The notes: generated by a model not told the origin, from the sequence alone. A stretch of DNA of 42,602 bases from an uncultured Bacillota bacterium (GCA_937916565.1 CALFSR010000115.1:1-42602); one strand, 5' to 3'. Shown: positions 15,990 through 23,805, numbered from the stretch's first letter. Translations and numbers: made by a program.

Positions 15990-17159
15990 CTACAACGCCA
16001 GCGCGCCGCTCTGCGCGTGCGCGGCCCTGCGGGCCCAAGTATCGGCATCCAAGATGGCCGCCAGTTCCGCCTCCTGCGGTTCGTGCTCGGCCATGACCGA
16101 TTCCACGAGGCGCGGGATATCCGTAAACCCGATCCGTCCCTGCAAAAACAGCTCCACAGCCACCTCATTGGCCGCGTTGAGCACCGCCGGCATGGTGCCT
16201 CCGGTGCGGGCGGCCGCATACGCAAGGTCCAGCGCGGGAAACCTTTTCCGGTCCGGCGCCGAAAAGCTCAGGTTGCCCACGTCCGCCAGGGACAGCCTGC
16301 GCACCGGGCTCGGCGCCCGCTCGGGGAACATGAGCGCGTACTGGATCGGTATCCGCATGTCGGTCGGCCCCAAGTGCGCCAAGATGGAGCCGTCTACGAG
16401 CTCGACGCAGGAGTGCACGATACTCTGCGGATGCACGACCACGTCGATGCAGTCCAGCGGCGTGTCAAACAGCCAGTGGGCCTCCATGACCTCCAGCCCC
16501 TTGTTCATCAAGGTGGCGGAATCAATGGTGACCTTCGCGCCCATGCGCCACGTCGGGTGGCGCAACGCCTGATCCGGCGTGACCCGTGCCAACTCCTCCA
16601 CGGGCGTGTCCCGGAACGGCCCGCCCGACGCCGTGAGGATCAGCCGGGCGACAGCCCGCGGCGCCTCACCCTGAAGGCACTGAAAGATCGCGCTATGCTC
16701 GCTATCCACCGGCAGGAGCCGCGCGCCGCTCCGCCTGGCCGTTGCCATAACCAAGGCCCCGCCGGCCACCAGCACCTCTTTCGTGGCAAGCGCCACATCT
16801 TTGCCGGCCTCCAGAGCAGCCAACGTGGGGAGAAGCGCCCGCGCGCCCACCATGGCCATGACGACCAAATCCACGTCCGGGCGCGTGACGAGTTGGACCA
16901 GCGCTTCAGGCCCGGCCGTCACCTCCACGTCGCGCCGGCCCGCGGCCACAAGACGGTCCTCAAGCTCGCGGGCCGAAGCCTCGTCGTCCATCACCACGTG
17001 GACGACGGAGGGCGTCACCTGCGCGAGCATCGGCTCAACTCGGCGCCCACCGGCCAAGGCGACTGCCTGAAGCGCTCCAGGGTTGTGGCGGACGATGTCC
17101 AGGGCTTGCCGGCCGATGGAGCCCGTGGCGCCGACGATTGCAACTCGTTTCGGGTTCAA
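15990..17159 (-). CDS. dxr: 1-deoxy-D-xylulose 5-phosphate reductoisomerase
   Basis: Second enzyme of the MEP isoprenoid pathway: converts DXP to MEP with NADPH and a divalent metal. Residues 7-20 hold the NADPH-binding IVGATGSIGRQALD; the metal- and substrate-binding DSEHSAIFQCL, SGGPFRD and HPTWRMGAKVTIDSATL blocks follow in family order. The 389-residue length is normal. The start is TTG 17157-17159, supported by GGAGGTG five bases upstream and by the family N-terminus beginning a few residues before the dinucleotide fold; no ATG serves as well. A 104-base gap with no gene separates it from rseP. Together with uppS and cdsA it feeds undecaprenyl and phospholipid synthesis. Confidence 0.96.
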   Translation of the reverse strand: MNPKRVAIVGATGSIGRQALDIVRHNPGALQAVALAGGRRVEPMLAQVTPSVVHVVMDDEASARELEDRLVAAGRRDVEVTAGPEALVQLVTRPDVDLVVMAMVGARALLPTLAALEAGKDVALATKEVLVAGGALVMATARRSGARLLPVDSEHSAIFQCLQGEAPRAVARLILTASGGPFRDTPVEELARVTPDQALRHPTWRMGAKVTIDSATLMNKGLEVMEAHWLFDTPLDCIDVVVHPQSIVHSCVELVDGSILAHLGPTDMRIPIQYALMFPERAPSPVRRLSLADVGNLSFSAPDRKRFPALDLAYAAARTGGTMPAVLNAANEVAVELFLQGRIGFTDIPRLVESVMAEHEPQEAELAAILDADTWARRAAHAQSGALAL

Positions 17160-17185
17160 TGCGCCACCTCCGTGTCGCTGTGCGT

Positions 17186-17194
17186 ATTATACCA
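17186..17194 (-). promoter_or_regulatory. Extended -10 promoter for dxr-rseP-proS
   Basis: On the minus strand TGG is followed directly by a perfect TATAAT (17186-17191), an extended -10 element. I see no good -35 hexamer 16-18 bases upstream, which is typical for extended -10 promoters. The predicted start point is near 17179, giving a very short leader with GGAGG at 17167-17171. It lies in the 67-base gap between the AI-2E-family gene and dxr. Confidence 0.6.
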
Positions 17195-17226
17195 CAGCCC
17201 TTTCCCGTTTGGCTCGTCCAACGAGT

Positions 17227-18258
17227 CTACCGGCGGCCGGGCGGCCCGCCGGCGGCTCCCAGGAAGGCTTTTACCACAATGAGGGCCAGCGGCCCCAGGA
17301 GAAAGCCCGCCGCGCCCGTCGCCTGCACGGCCGCGTAGACCGCCATCAACATCGGCAGCGGGTGAATGCCAAGCTGCGCCCCCATGAGGTGGGGCTCGAG
17401 CCACTGGCGCGCGACGAAGAGGAACAACATCAACCCTGCAAGGGCCATTGCCCGCCACGTGTCTCCGTGCACGGCATAGGCCAGTGCGACCGGCGCCAGC
17501 ACGATGGCGGGCCCGATCATCGGGATGAGGTCCAATAGAGCCGCCACAATTCCGAGGAGCCAGCTGTAAGGCACGCCTACAAGCATGAGCCCGGCGATGG
17601 CCAGAGCCCCGGTCAATCCGGCCATGGTCAGCTGCGCCCGCATCATGCCCAGTACGCCGCCGAACACTTCATCCCGCAGCCGCACCACGGGCGCCCGCCA
17701 GGGCACCGGCAGCGCCTTAAGCACCGCCGCCCACAAGCGGTGGCGATCGCGGCTGATGAAGTAGGTGGCGACGGCCGCGACTACAGCGAGAAAAGCAACG
17801 TTGGGCGCCGCCTTCAGGCTCGCAAGCGCGGCACCGACGGCGGCAGCTGCAGCTTGGCTGGCCTGGCCGATGGTCGCCTCGGCGACGTTGTCCAGGGGAC
17901 GCGGCAGCCCACGGGCGTACCGTTCCACGGCGGACGACAACCGCGACACGGCCCCGTCGAGGCGAGCAGCTGCACCGGGCAACGCCTCCAGTAACCGCTC
18001 CAGCTCGGACGTGACGTTGACAAGCACCACGGCGGCGGCGGCGGCGAGCAACACCAGCGCGACGGCGAGCACTAGCAGCGCGGCCGTCCCCCGGCCGACC
18101 CGCCAGCGCTGGTGGAGGGCGTTCACCGCCGGTTCGATGACGGCCGCCAAAAGCACGGCCACAAGAAAAGGCGACAGGTAAGCCCACGCGTAGCGCAACC
18201 CGGCCACGATCAGCGCCGCGCCCGCTACTCCCAGCAGGAAACGCCGCTCGGCAAACAT
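17227..18258 (-). CDS. AI-2E family transporter (UPF0118 membrane protein, YtvI-like)
   Basis: Polytopic membrane protein of about 343 residues; the family includes the TqsA autoinducer-2 exporter, sodium/proton antiporter-like proteins and the sporulation protein YtvI, so substrate cannot be deduced. Seen: two to three helices at the N-terminus (about 8-80), a soluble amphipathic region (about 82-140) typical of the family, and the conserved C-terminal block with VPYSWLLGIVAALLDLIP and a PMIGPAIV motif. An ATG at 18256-18258 is used; a GTG one codon earlier is equally possible, and neither has a strong ribosome site. It lies 66 bases after cdsA and is probably the last gene transcribed from the pyrH side. 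Confidence 0.87.
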   Translation of the reverse strand: MFAERRFLLGVAGAALIVAGLRYAWAYLSPFLVAVLLAAVIEPAVNALHQRWRVGRGTAALLVLAVALVLLAAAAAVVLVNVTSELERLLEALPGAAARLDGAVSRLSSAVERYARGLPRPLDNVAEATIGQASQAAAAAVGAALASLKAAPNVAFLAVVAAVATYFISRDRHRLWAAVLKALPVPWRAPVVRLRDEVFGGVLGMMRAQLTMAGLTGALAIAGLMLVGVPYSWLLGIVAALLDLIPMIGPAIVLAPVALAYAVHGDTWRAMALAGLMLFLFVARQWLEPHLMGAQLGIHPLPMLMAVYAAVQATGAAGFLLGPLALIVVKAFLGAAGGPPGRR

Positions 18259-18324
18259 CACGGGCAGCGCCCCCGGAGCGCATGAGCGGCAAAACAGGAC
18301 GCCGCGCCGGCGCGCGGTTCCGCT

Positions 18325-19131
18325 TCAAACCAAGAGGGTGAGATAGTAAACGGTGGGAATGACCAGGAGCAAGCTGTCAAAACGGTCGAGGACACCGCCA
18401 TGTCCAGGCAGCAAGCGCCCGCTGTCCTTGACGCCGGCCTCCCGCTTGAGCGCCGACTCGAGCAAATCGCCCACCTGGCAGACGACGGGCACGGCCACGG
18501 CCAACACCAAAGCCCGCGGCAACGGGATCGCGGCCAAGAACACCCCACCCAGAAGCACCACCACAAAGCCGCTGACCCACCCTCCGACCGCTCCGGACAC
18601 CGTCTTCGCGGGGCTGACGGCCGGCGCGAGCGGCCGGCCGCCCAGCGCCCGGCCGGTAAAGAAGGCGCCCGTATCCGTCGCCCACGTGCCGGCCACCGCC
18701 AAGAGCGCCAGGGCGAGCCCGCCCGGCTCAAGCGCCCGCAGCAGGAGGAAATGGCCAAACAGGCCCGCCACGTAGACGACCCCCAGAAGCGTCCCCGCGG
18801 CGGCGGCCATCGGCCGCCGTTCGGCCATCATGGCCGAACGCCCCAAGGCATAGACCGCGACGAAAAACAGCGCCCCCCCAGGGCCAAAGCCGTACGCGAC
18901 CGCTGGCTCCCGTGCCGCAGTGTACGCCACGCCGACGAGCAGTAGACCGCCCACAAGCAAGGCGTCCACCGGCGGCCGCACGCCGAGGGCGCGGCGGGAA
19001 AGTCCGTACCACTCCAGAAGACCCAGTCCGGTAAGCAGCGCCACGACGCCGGTCCACCAGAGATCGCCGGCCACCAGCGCGCCTAACAGGAGCGGCCCGC
19101 CAATCAGCGCGGTCAGCACCCGTGCCCGCAC
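18325..19131 (-). CDS. cdsA: Phosphatidate cytidylyltransferase
   Basis: Membrane enzyme forming CDP-diacylglycerol from phosphatidate and CTP, the branch point of phospholipid synthesis. The 268-residue protein has six to eight hydrophobic spans, and the family signature near the C-terminus is intact: SALKREAGVKDSG followed by RLLPGHGGVLDRFDSL at about 228-256, carrying the conserved acidic and lysine residues. GTG 19129-19131 has GGGAGG seven bases upstream, overlapping the uppS stop region; only 12 bases separate it from uppS. Confidence 0.95.
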   Translation of the reverse strand: MRARVLTALIGGPLLLGALVAGDLWWTGVVALLTGLGLLEWYGLSRRALGVRPPVDALLVGGLLLVGVAYTAAREPAVAYGFGPGGALFFVAVYALGRSAMMAERRPMAAAAGTLLGVVYVAGLFGHFLLLRALEPGGLALALLAVAGTWATDTGAFFTGRALGGRPLAPAVSPAKTVSGAVGGWVSGFVVVLLGGVFLAAIPLPRALVLAVAVPVVCQVGDLLESALKREAGVKDSGRLLPGHGGVLDRFDSLLLVIPTVYYLTLLV

Positions 19132-19143
19132 GCCGCTGCCTCC

Positions 19144-19938
19144 CTACACGCGCCCAAAGCGCCGCTGGCGACGCTGGTAGTCCAAAATAGCCTCATACAG
19201 GTGGATCGGCCGGAAGTCCGGCCAGTAGACGGGAGTGATCCACAGTTCAGCGTAAGCCAACTGCCAGAGGAGAAAGTTAGAGATCCGATATTCGCCGCCG
19301 GTGCGGATCACGAGATCCGGGTCCGGCATACCGGACGTGTATAGATAGGAACCGAAAAGAGCCTCATCGACCTCTTGGGGTGTTATCTTGCCCTCCGCGG
19401 CGTCCTGGGCGATTCGCCTGGCCGCCTGGGTGATTTCGGCACGGCCGCCGTAGTTGAGGGCGACACACAACGAAAGCCTCTCCTCGGGGAGCGACACCTT
19501 GAGCGCTTGGGAAAGGCGATCGCGCACCCGCTCCGGAAGCCGGTCCATGTCGCCGATAAGCTTTAGCCCGACGCCGTGCTCATGGAGGCGCGGCATCTCC
19601 TGCTCGATGACCGTCATCAGCAAGTCCATGAGAAATCCGACTTCCTGTTCGGGCCGTTCCCAGTTTTCGGTGGAAAAGGCGTACACCGTCAGATAGCGGA
19701 TCCCGAGCTGCCCGCAGGCCTCCACCGTCTGGCGCAGCGCCCCGACACCCGCGCGATGCCCTTCAACGCGCGGCAGCGAGCGGTGGGTCGCCCACCGCCC
19801 GTTGCCGTCCATGATGATCGCCACGTGGACCGGCAGCCTGCTCCGATCGATAGACGCCAGCAGTTGCTCCTCGCCGGCCCCGTTGAGGCGGGGGCGCTCC
19901 GGGCCGGCGCTCGTGTACGACGCGGGGGTCTTGTGCAT
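19144..19938 (-). CDS. uppS: Isoprenyl transferase (undecaprenyl diphosphate synthase)
   Basis: Cytosolic cis-prenyltransferase that extends farnesyl diphosphate with isopentenyl diphosphate to the undecaprenyl carrier used in peptidoglycan synthesis. The catalytic aspartate is in IIMDGNGRWATHR near residues 41-53; STENWERP and RTGGEYRISNFLLWQ, the C-terminal substrate-binding motif, are both present. About 35 residues precede the catalytic block, somewhat longer than usual. ATG 19936-19938 shares one base with the stop of the preceding small gene (TGATG). The frame remains open upstream but only shadows that gene. The 264-residue length is normal. Confidence 0.96.
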   Translation of the reverse strand: MHKTPASYTSAGPERPRLNGAGEEQLLASIDRSRLPVHVAIIMDGNGRWATHRSLPRVEGHRAGVGALRQTVEACGQLGIRYLTVYAFSTENWERPEQEVGFLMDLLMTVIEQEMPRLHEHGVGLKLIGDMDRLPERVRDRLSQALKVSLPEERLSLCVALNYGGRAEITQAARRIAQDAAEGKITPQEVDEALFGSYLYTSGMPDPDLVIRTGGEYRISNFLLWQLAYAELWITPVYWPDFRPIHLYEAILDYQRRQRRFGRV

Positions 19939-20252
19939 CAGGCTCGTCCCTCGACTTCCGGCCGACCGCGCTCGCGCGGAGGCCCACCGGCGGGGCCCGG
20001 CGCCTCCGGCACGATGATCAGCAGCAGTTCCCCGTCGGGCCCGTTGGCTTCGTTCGCCTGCCGCGCCACACGCCAGCGCACCACGGAGCCCATCCCAGAC
20101 GCACCGGCCGGCACAAGCCGCAGCGGCCGGCCAAGGGGCGCCAACAGCTCCACGGTAGCCGCCACGTCCCAAGCCATGACGTCGGGCACAGCCACCGCCG
20201 CGCCCGCGGCCTTTGCCGGCCTGTCGCCGGTCGGCTGCCGTGAACCGCTCAC
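19938..20252 (-). CDS. Small conserved-context protein with PASTA-like sequence, function unknown
   Basis: A 104-residue protein between frr and uppS that I cannot assign to a named family. From about residue 23 the pattern VPDVMAWDVAATVELLAPLG, followed by VVRWRVARQ and a hydrophobic ELLLIIVPE strand, resembles one PASTA repeat (VPDV-, a helix, then -RQ- and a final strand). No signal peptide or membrane span is seen, so it would be cytosolic, unlike PASTA domains of membrane kinases. Both ends (1-22 and 85-104) are Pro/Gly/Arg-rich. GTG 20250-20252 overlaps the frr stop by four bases (GTGA) and the stop overlaps the uppS ATG, so expression is coupled to both neighbours. Confidence 0.7.
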   Translation of the reverse strand: MSGSRQPTGDRPAKAAGAAVAVPDVMAWDVAATVELLAPLGRPLRLVPAGASGMGSVVRWRVARQANEANGPDGELLLIIVPEAPGPAGGPPRERGRPEVEGRA

Positions 20253-20824
20253 ACCTCGAGGATCTCCTTTTCCTTGGCGGCCAGCAAGGCGTCGATCTCC
20301 TGAATGTAGCGGTCGGTCAACTCCTGAATCTGCTGCTGGGTCCGGCGAGCGACGTCCTCCGACAGCTGGCCGTCCTTCTCCAGCTTCTTGATGGCGTCGT
20401 TCGCGTCCCGCCGGACGTTGCGCACCGCGACCCGTTTGTCCTCCGCTTCCTTGCGGGCAAGGCGGGCCAACTCCTTGCGGCGCTCCTCGGTAAGCGGCGG
20501 GATCTGTATGCGGACGACGGTCCCGTCCGAGCTGGGGGTGAGCCCCAGGTCCGACTTCAAGATCGCCTTTTCAATGAGTTTCACGGCGTTCTTGTCCCAA
20601 GGCTGAATGACCAGAAGGCGCGCCTCGGGGACGCTGATGGACGCAAGTTGGTTGACGGGCATTTCCGTGCCGTAGTAGTCGACGACGACCCGGTCCAGGA
20701 GCGACGCGTGGGCCCGGCCGGTGCGGATGGCGGCCAACTCCCGGCGCGTGGCCTGGACGGCCTGTTTCATCTTCTCTTCGGCGTCCTGCAGCAGTGCACG
20801 CACCTGCTCATCCATGGCTGTCAT
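20249..20824 (-). CDS. frr: Ribosome recycling factor
   Basis: Splits post-termination ribosomes together with EF-G. At 191 residues it has the two-domain RRF layout: long helices of domain I (EEKMKQAVQATRRELAAIRTGRA near residues 15-38 contains the conserved RTGRA) and the intervening domain II (YYGTEMPVNQLASISVPEARLL). The C-terminal helix carries RKELARLARKEAEDKRVAVRN. ATG 20822-20824 has GGAGG five bases upstream and overlaps the pyrH end by 17 bases; a second ATG (20813-20815) also exists. The coupling to pyrH is typical. Confidence 0.96.
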   Translation of the reverse strand: MTAMDEQVRALLQDAEEKMKQAVQATRRELAAIRTGRAHASLLDRVVVDYYGTEMPVNQLASISVPEARLLVIQPWDKNAVKLIEKAILKSDLGLTPSSDGTVVRIQIPPLTEERRKELARLARKEAEDKRVAVRNVRRDANDAIKKLEKDGQLSEDVARRTQQQIQELTDRYIQEIDALLAAKEKEILEV

Positions 20825-21548
20825 GCTCGCCTCCCACTTTCGTGCCGACCCGCTCGCCCAGGCACGCCTTGACGATGTTCTCCGGCTGGTTGAAATCAAA
20901 GACAATAATCGGGATCTGATTGTCCATGCACAGCGACGTCGCCGTGGAGTCCATCACGCCCAAGCCGCGGTTCAGCACTTCGATGTACGGGACAAATTCC
21001 AGCTTTTGAGCGTCCGGATTGGTGCGGGGATCGGCGTCGTACACCCCGTCGACGCCCCGCTTCGCCATCAGGATGACCTCGGCCTCGATTTCGGCGGCCC
21101 GGAGCGCGGCGGTGGTGTCCGTGGAAAAGTAAGGGTTGCCGGTGCCCGAGGCGAAAATGACGACGCGCCCCTTCTCCAGGTGGCGGATGGCCCGCCGGCG
21201 GATGTACGGTTCGGCGATCTGGCGCATCTCAATGGCCGTCAGCACCCGGGTCTCTACCCCGGTCTTCTCCAGGGCGTCCTGCAAGGCTAGGGCGTTGATC
21301 ACCGTCGCCAGCATGCCCATATAATCCGCGGTCGCGCGGTCCATCCCTCGGTGGCTGCCCGTCGCGCCCCGCCAGATGTTGCCTCCTCCAACGACGACGG
21401 CCACTTGGACGCCGAGCGAGTGCACGGCGCGAATCTGACCAGCGATGAGGTTAATGACACCGAGATCAAGCCCGAAGCCGGCACTTCCGGCCAGCGCCTC
21501 GCCGCTCAGCTTCAGGACGACCCGGCGGTAAACGGGTTGTGCTGTCAT
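20808..21548 (-). CDS. pyrH: UMP kinase
   Basis: Phosphorylates UMP to UDP in the cytosol; bacterial UMP kinases are hexameric and allosterically regulated by UTP and GTP. The 246-residue amino acid kinase fold shows VVLKLSGEAL at residues 10-19, VVVGGGNIWRG around 52-62, ASGTGNPYFSTDT around 134-146 and GVDGVYDADPRTNP around 168-181. ATG 21546-21548; the best ribosome site (GGGGAG) is about 12 bases away, rather far. Upstream is a 193-base gap with the tsf terminator but no convincing promoter. Confidence 0.96.
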   Translation of the reverse strand: MTAQPVYRRVVLKLSGEALAGSAGFGLDLGVINLIAGQIRAVHSLGVQVAVVVGGGNIWRGATGSHRGMDRATADYMGMLATVINALALQDALEKTGVETRVLTAIEMRQIAEPYIRRRAIRHLEKGRVVIFASGTGNPYFSTDTTAALRAAEIEAEVILMAKRGVDGVYDADPRTNPDAQKLEFVPYIEVLNRGLGVMDSTATSLCMDNQIPIIVFDFNQPENIVKACLGERVGTKVGGEHDSHG

Positions 21549-21700
21549 TGTTCCGCTGCGCTCCCCGGACTTTTTCTTGGTCGGCGCCGCAATTCCTCTC
21601 CTTAGGACGCGGCAAAGCCCCGGCGCGCCGCATCCTACGGGTGCCGCCGCGCCCGCAGGACGCGGTCGCCGCGCCGGCGGCCAGGGCCCTCGTCAACAGG

Positions 21701-21728
21701 AAAAGAGAGAGCCCCGAGGGGCTCTCTC
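21701..21728 (-). terminator. Rho-independent terminator after tsf
   Basis: Perfect 11-base-pair stem: GAGAGAGCCCC (21705-21715) pairs with GGGGCTCTCTC (21718-21728), very small loop, and on the minus strand the stem is followed by TTTTCC. It starts 14 bases after the tsf stop codon and separates rpsB-tsf from pyrH. The remaining part of the gap (21549-21700) is GC-rich with no clear promoter; TAGGAT near 21606-21611 is the best -10-like match and has no good -35. Confidence 0.9.
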
Positions 21729-21741
21729 CGCTCGCATTCCC

Positions 21742-22359
21742 CTATTCGGCCTGCGGTGCTATGCCCTCGCCGCGCTCAAACCGTGCGAAGCGGCGGACGG
21801 TGATGTTCTCTCCGAGCGACGCGATCTTTTCCTGGATCAGCTCGTTCACCGTGCGGTCCGGATCCTTGATGAACGGCTGCTCCAAGAGGCAGACTTCCTT
21901 GAAGAACTTTTCGACGCGGCCCTCGACGATCTTGTCGACGACCCGTTCGGGCTTGCCCTCGTTGAGGGCGGCGGCCCGGTAAAGGCGCCTCTCTTCCTCG
22001 AGCACCGCCGCAGGCACCTCGTCCCGGGACACGTACTGAGGCCGCGCCGCCGCTACCTGCATGGCCAAGTCGCGCACCAACTGCTTGAAGTCGTCCGTCT
22101 TCGCGACGAAGTCGGTCTCGCAGTTGACCTCGATGAGCACACCGACCCGGCCGCCGGGGTGAATGTAGGCCTCAACCAGGCCGTCGGCCGCCACCCGGCC
22201 AGCCTTCTTGGCCGCCGCGGCCAGGCCCTTTTCCCGCAAGTAGGCGATGGCCTTTTCCATGTCACCGCCGGTCTCTTCCAGGGCCCGCTTGCAGTCCATC
22301 ATGCCGGCCTGGGTTCGCTCCCGCAGCTCCTTGACCATTTGCGGCGTAATCTGCGCCAT
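21742..22359 (-). CDS. tsf: Elongation factor Ts (short form)
   Basis: Guanine nucleotide exchange factor for EF-Tu. The 205-residue protein has the N-terminal UBA-like domain (VKELRERTQAGMMDCKRAL, residues 9-27) and the TDFVAKT motif that enters EF-Tu at 82-88. It ends after one core subdomain plus a C-terminal module, so it is a short form as in Thermus and many Clostridia, compared with about 280-290 residues in E. coli and Bacillus. ATG 22357-22359 is preceded by GAGGAGGAG. It follows rpsB by 21 bases. Confidence 0.96.
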   Translation of the reverse strand: MAQITPQMVKELRERTQAGMMDCKRALEETGGDMEKAIAYLREKGLAAAAKKAGRVAADGLVEAYIHPGGRVGVLIEVNCETDFVAKTDDFKQLVRDLAMQVAAARPQYVSRDEVPAAVLEEERRLYRAAALNEGKPERVVDKIVEGRVEKFFKEVCLLEQPFIKDPDRTVNELIQEKIASLGENITVRRFARFERGEGIAPQAE

Positions 22360-22380
22360 CAGTACGTGCTCCTCCTCGGA

Positions 22381-23127
22381 TCAGACCTGAACAAGCTCTT
22401 CCGCTTCACTCTCCGCGTCCTGCGGCGCGGCCTCCTGTTCCTGGCGGCCTTCCTTGCCCTCCAGAACCGCGTCCGCCATCTTGCTGGTCAACAGGCGCAC
22501 GGCCCGGATAGCGTCGTCGTTGCCCGGAATGACGAAGTCGACGTCATCGGGGTCACAGTTGGTGTCCACGATGGCAATGATCGGAATCCGCAGCTTGCGG
22601 GCTTCGTGCACCGCGATCTTTTCCTTGCGCGGGTCGATAACGAACAGCGCATCAGGCAGGCGATGCATCTCCCGGATGCCGCCCAGGTAACGCTGGAGCT
22701 TGTCCTTTTCCTTCCGCAGCTGCATGACTTCCTTCTTGGGCAGCAGCTCAAAGGAACCGTCGGTTTCCATCTGTTCCAGGGCCTTGAGGCGCTGGATGCG
22801 GGACTTGATCGTCTGAAAGTTGGTCAGCATGCCGCCAAGCCAACGCTCGTTGACGTAGTACATCCCGCAGCGCTCGGCCTCTTCCCGAACCGTGTTGTGG
22901 GCCTGCTTCTTGGTGCCCACAAACAGGAGCGTCCCGCCCTGCTGCGCGAGGTCCCGGACGAACCGGTAAGCCTCCTCCACCTTGCGCACGGTCTTTTGCA
23001 AATCGATAATATAGATCCCGTTGCGCTCAGTGAAGATGTACGGCGCCATCTTCGGATTCCAGCGCCTGGTTTGGTGGCCGAAATGCACGCCCGATTCGAG
23101 CAGCTGCTTCATGGAGATGACGGCCAC
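22381..23127 (-). CDS. rpsB: 30S ribosomal protein S2
   Basis: Structural protein of the small subunit, needed for S1 or initiation complex assembly. The family landmarks are all present: MKQLLESGVHFGHQTRRWNP near residues 6-25, NERWLGGMLTNF, and LPDALFVIDPRKEKIAVHEA with IVDTNCDPDDVDFVIPGND. The last 25 residues form an acidic Glu/Gln-rich tail (AAPQDAESEAEELVQV). GTG 23125-23127 is supported by a GGGGGTGGAG ribosome site and by the family N-terminus. Its own promoter lies about 115 bases upstream and a leader of about 107 bases may carry autoregulation. Confidence 0.97.
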   Translation of the reverse strand: MAVISMKQLLESGVHFGHQTRRWNPKMAPYIFTERNGIYIIDLQKTVRKVEEAYRFVRDLAQQGGTLLFVGTKKQAHNTVREEAERCGMYYVNERWLGGMLTNFQTIKSRIQRLKALEQMETDGSFELLPKKEVMQLRKEKDKLQRYLGGIREMHRLPDALFVIDPRKEKIAVHEARKLRIPIIAIVDTNCDPDDVDFVIPGNDDAIRAVRLLTSKMADAVLEGKEGRQEQEAAPQDAESEAEELVQV

Positions 23128-23240
23128 ATCTCCACCCCCTTCCTCCTGGTTTGTTCCTCCGCTTGCCTCATCCCCGCCGCAACCGGGAAACCGGCACCCG
23201 CGGCCGGGTCAGCCAAGCGTGCGTAGTCACACCAACGGCT

Positions 23241-23269
23241 AGTATAGCACAGGCACCCGCCCTCATCAA
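23241..23269 (-). promoter_or_regulatory. Sigma-A-type promoter of rpsB-tsf
   Basis: On the minus strand TTGATG (23264-23269) and TATACT (23241-23246) are 17 bases apart, and TGC directly before the -10 gives an extended -10. Predicted start near 23234, leaving about 107 bases of leader to rpsB (23128-23234). The leader is GC-rich with local inverted pieces such as CCGGTTTCCCGG, but I see no recognised riboswitch. The -35 box overlaps the stop codon of the preceding gene. Confidence 0.78.
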
Positions 23270-23805
23270 CCACGATCTGGATGCGGAAGGCCTAGGATTA
23301 GCTCGACCTCGCCCCGACCGATTCCCAGCTGCCTGGCGATGGAGGCGGCGTCCATCCCTTGCGCTGCCAGCGCTCGTACCCTGGAGGCGGTCTCCGGCGC
23401 CCCGGGTGCGGCCCCAGCCGCAGTCGGCGCCGGTTGGCCCATCGGCGCAGGCCGGGCCACCGATGCCGGTTCGACCGGCGATACGGGGTCGGCGGATAGT
23501 ATAGGTTGGGCGGGTGAAGCCGGGTTAACCGGCGGCACGGGCTGGGCCTGCTCGGGAGCACCCATGCCCGTTCCGGGCCCGTCCACCAGGCGCCGAAGGC
23601 TGTCCTCGGCAGCGGCGATGCGGGCAAGCACCTGTTCGCCCCGGGCCTCGATCTCCTCTAGCCACGCATCCCGCAGCGCCTCATCGTCGCCGCCCGCGCG
23701 CCGCCCTGGGCGCGCGGCAACCCGCCGCGCCCTCCTCGCCTCCCACAGGGCGATGCTCGCCACAACCAGAGCCACGAGCGCCGCCAACAGCGCCGCCGCT
23801 GCCAT
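23266..23805 (-). CDS. Membrane-anchored coiled-coil protein with C-terminal HTH-like domain; SwrB-like candidate (DUF6115-like)
   Basis: 179 residues. Residues 1-20 form one hydrophobic span, followed by an Arg-rich stretch that would be cytosolic, a short acidic helix/coiled coil (about 40-75), a Pro/Ala/Val linker (about 80-138), and a conserved C-terminal helical domain RVRALAAQGMDAASIARQL-GIGRGEVELILGL that looks like a helix-turn-helix of the DUF6115 kind. In B. subtilis the gene between sigD and rpsB is swrB, whose product has one membrane span and promotes flagellar export gate assembly. Position and layout agree; I cannot show sequence homology. ATG 23803-23805 with GGGAG upstream; 12 bases after the preceding gene. 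Confidence 0.72.
   Translation of the reverse strand: MAAAALLAALVALVVASIALWEARRARRVAARPGRRAGGDDEALRDAWLEEIEARGEQVLARIAAAEDSLRRLVDGPGTGMGAPEQAQPVPPVNPASPAQPILSADPVSPVEPASVARPAPMGQPAPTAAGAAPGAPETASRVRALAAQGMDAASIARQLGIGRGEVELILGLPHPDRG

Noticed and set aside
19144..20172. Longer UppS, FliP and FliY starting in upstream genes
   Set aside because: In each case (also 31877-32896 and 32945-34099) the added residues are a shadow of the preceding gene, and overlapping starts with family-like N-termini exist.
21466..21696. 76-codon frame upstream of and overlapping pyrH
   Set aside because: Mostly antisense-free but overlaps the conserved pyrH start in another frame, Arg-rich composition, begins inside the terminator region.
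21577..23226. Plus-strand open frame of about 549 codons opposite tsf and rpsB
   Set aside because: Crosses two highly conserved genes and their terminator and promoter on the other strand; no domain is recognisable.
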